From positions 46,257,117-46,321,116 of the forward strand of contig CM035173.1 in the NCBI GenBank assembly GCA_020205615.1: a DNA stretch of 64,000 bases, given 5' to 3'. The notes beneath the pieces were generated by a model. The model was not told the origin of the DNA and did no database searches. It saw only the letters and a list, made by a program, of their open reading frames with translations. Shown here piece after piece: positions 63,640 to 64,000 of the stretch. A program made the translations under genes and the position numbers. Each line of letters begins with the position of its first letter. Position 1 is the first letter of the stretch. Origin of the DNA: Panax quinquefolius (taxonomy: Eukaryota > Streptophyta > Magnoliopsida > Apiales > Araliaceae).

Positions 63640-63692
63640 AGTCTCAGTCTCACTCTCACTCTCACTCTTACACTTCTCTCTCACGTACACAC
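63640..63692. repeat. CTCACT-rich microsatellite
   Basis: Repeated CTCACT/CTCAGT words, giving a pyrimidine-rich tract. Confidence 0.8.
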
Positions 63693-63804
63693 GACTCCAT
63701 ACCATCATCGAGTAGAATTGTTGTGTTGTGGTATTATTATGAGAGCGATATTTCTTATGAATTTGATTTTAAAAAGTTATACTTTTTGGACATGCTAAAC
63801 TAAT

Positions 63805-64000
63805 TGTGACGCCCCCAAAATAGGTATACAACACCCATTCTGAGTCGCCAAATACATGGTACAAAAAGCAAACTACAACATCAATAATACAATTGTCGTG
63901 CAAAATACGACAACTAATATTGTGAGTTTGAGTACAAATATTGTCTTCTAGACAATATCCACACTCAAATAAGTCCTCATTACAATTATTCATACACTAT
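63805..64000 (-). mobile_element. Terminal part of an inverted Tekay-type LTR (cut by window end)
   Basis: TGTGACGCCCCCAAAATAGG is the reverse complement of the 3' end of the LTRs at 49874 and 57742, and the homology continues to the window end. The flanking plus-strand sequence before 63805 has no Met primer site, so this is the outer end of a minus-strand insertion. Confidence 0.88.

Overview
The window is repeat-dense nuclear DNA from a flowering plant, most likely a eudicot; I cannot name the species. The evidence is plant-specific LTR-retrotransposon lineages, plant gene relics (PPR, phosphoglycerate dehydrogenase, LRR), plant-type introns and long AT-rich stretches. No intact cellular gene is visible. 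It is mostly nested, decayed retrotransposons with a few gene fragments at the edges.

Layout. 1-2075: part of an inverted LTR of the same family as the element at 46867-57742. About 2090-3925: a long AT-rich inverted repeat (foldback element). 3926-8120: mostly unannotatable DNA with a small MITE, a nested hairpin and an LRR fragment. 8121-46470: one very large Ty3/Gypsy Tat-lineage element on the minus strand, about 21 kb once its guests are removed. Its 3' LTR (8121-19454) holds an 8.4-kb Tekay-type chromovirus derivative (9214-17631, TSD AAAGC). Its region beyond integrase holds a 9.1-kb Ty1/Copia element (24210 to about 33335). Reading right to left it has 5' LTR, tRNA-Arg-type primer site, gag, protease, RT, RNase H, a second archaeal-type RNase H, integrase, two antisense reading regions and the 3' LTR. 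All are broken by stops and frameshifts.

The two antisense regions lie on the plus strand. The first encodes a plant-mobile-domain (PMD)-like protein with a recognisable 79-bp GT-AG intron. The second resembles the DUF7745-type family and is split by the Copia element. They are the most unusual content here.

46867-57742: a structurally complete Tekay/Del-type chromovirus on the plus strand (TSD GTATT, LTRs about 3.0 kb, chromodomain at the C terminus) with degenerate gag-pol. 57748-63804: gene-relic DNA, with a PPR pseudogene (58139-59402, plus), a two-exon PGDH fragment (61474-61775, minus) and two possible phase-0 exons of an unrecognised plus-strand gene (63273-63544). 63805 to the end: the terminal part of another inverted LTR of the Tekay family.

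Nothing here looks functional as a cellular pathway. The interest is in the insertion order (Tat first; Copia and the short Tekay derivative inside it), the antisense PMD and DUF7745-like passengers, and several odd tandem or palindromic arrays within LTRs.
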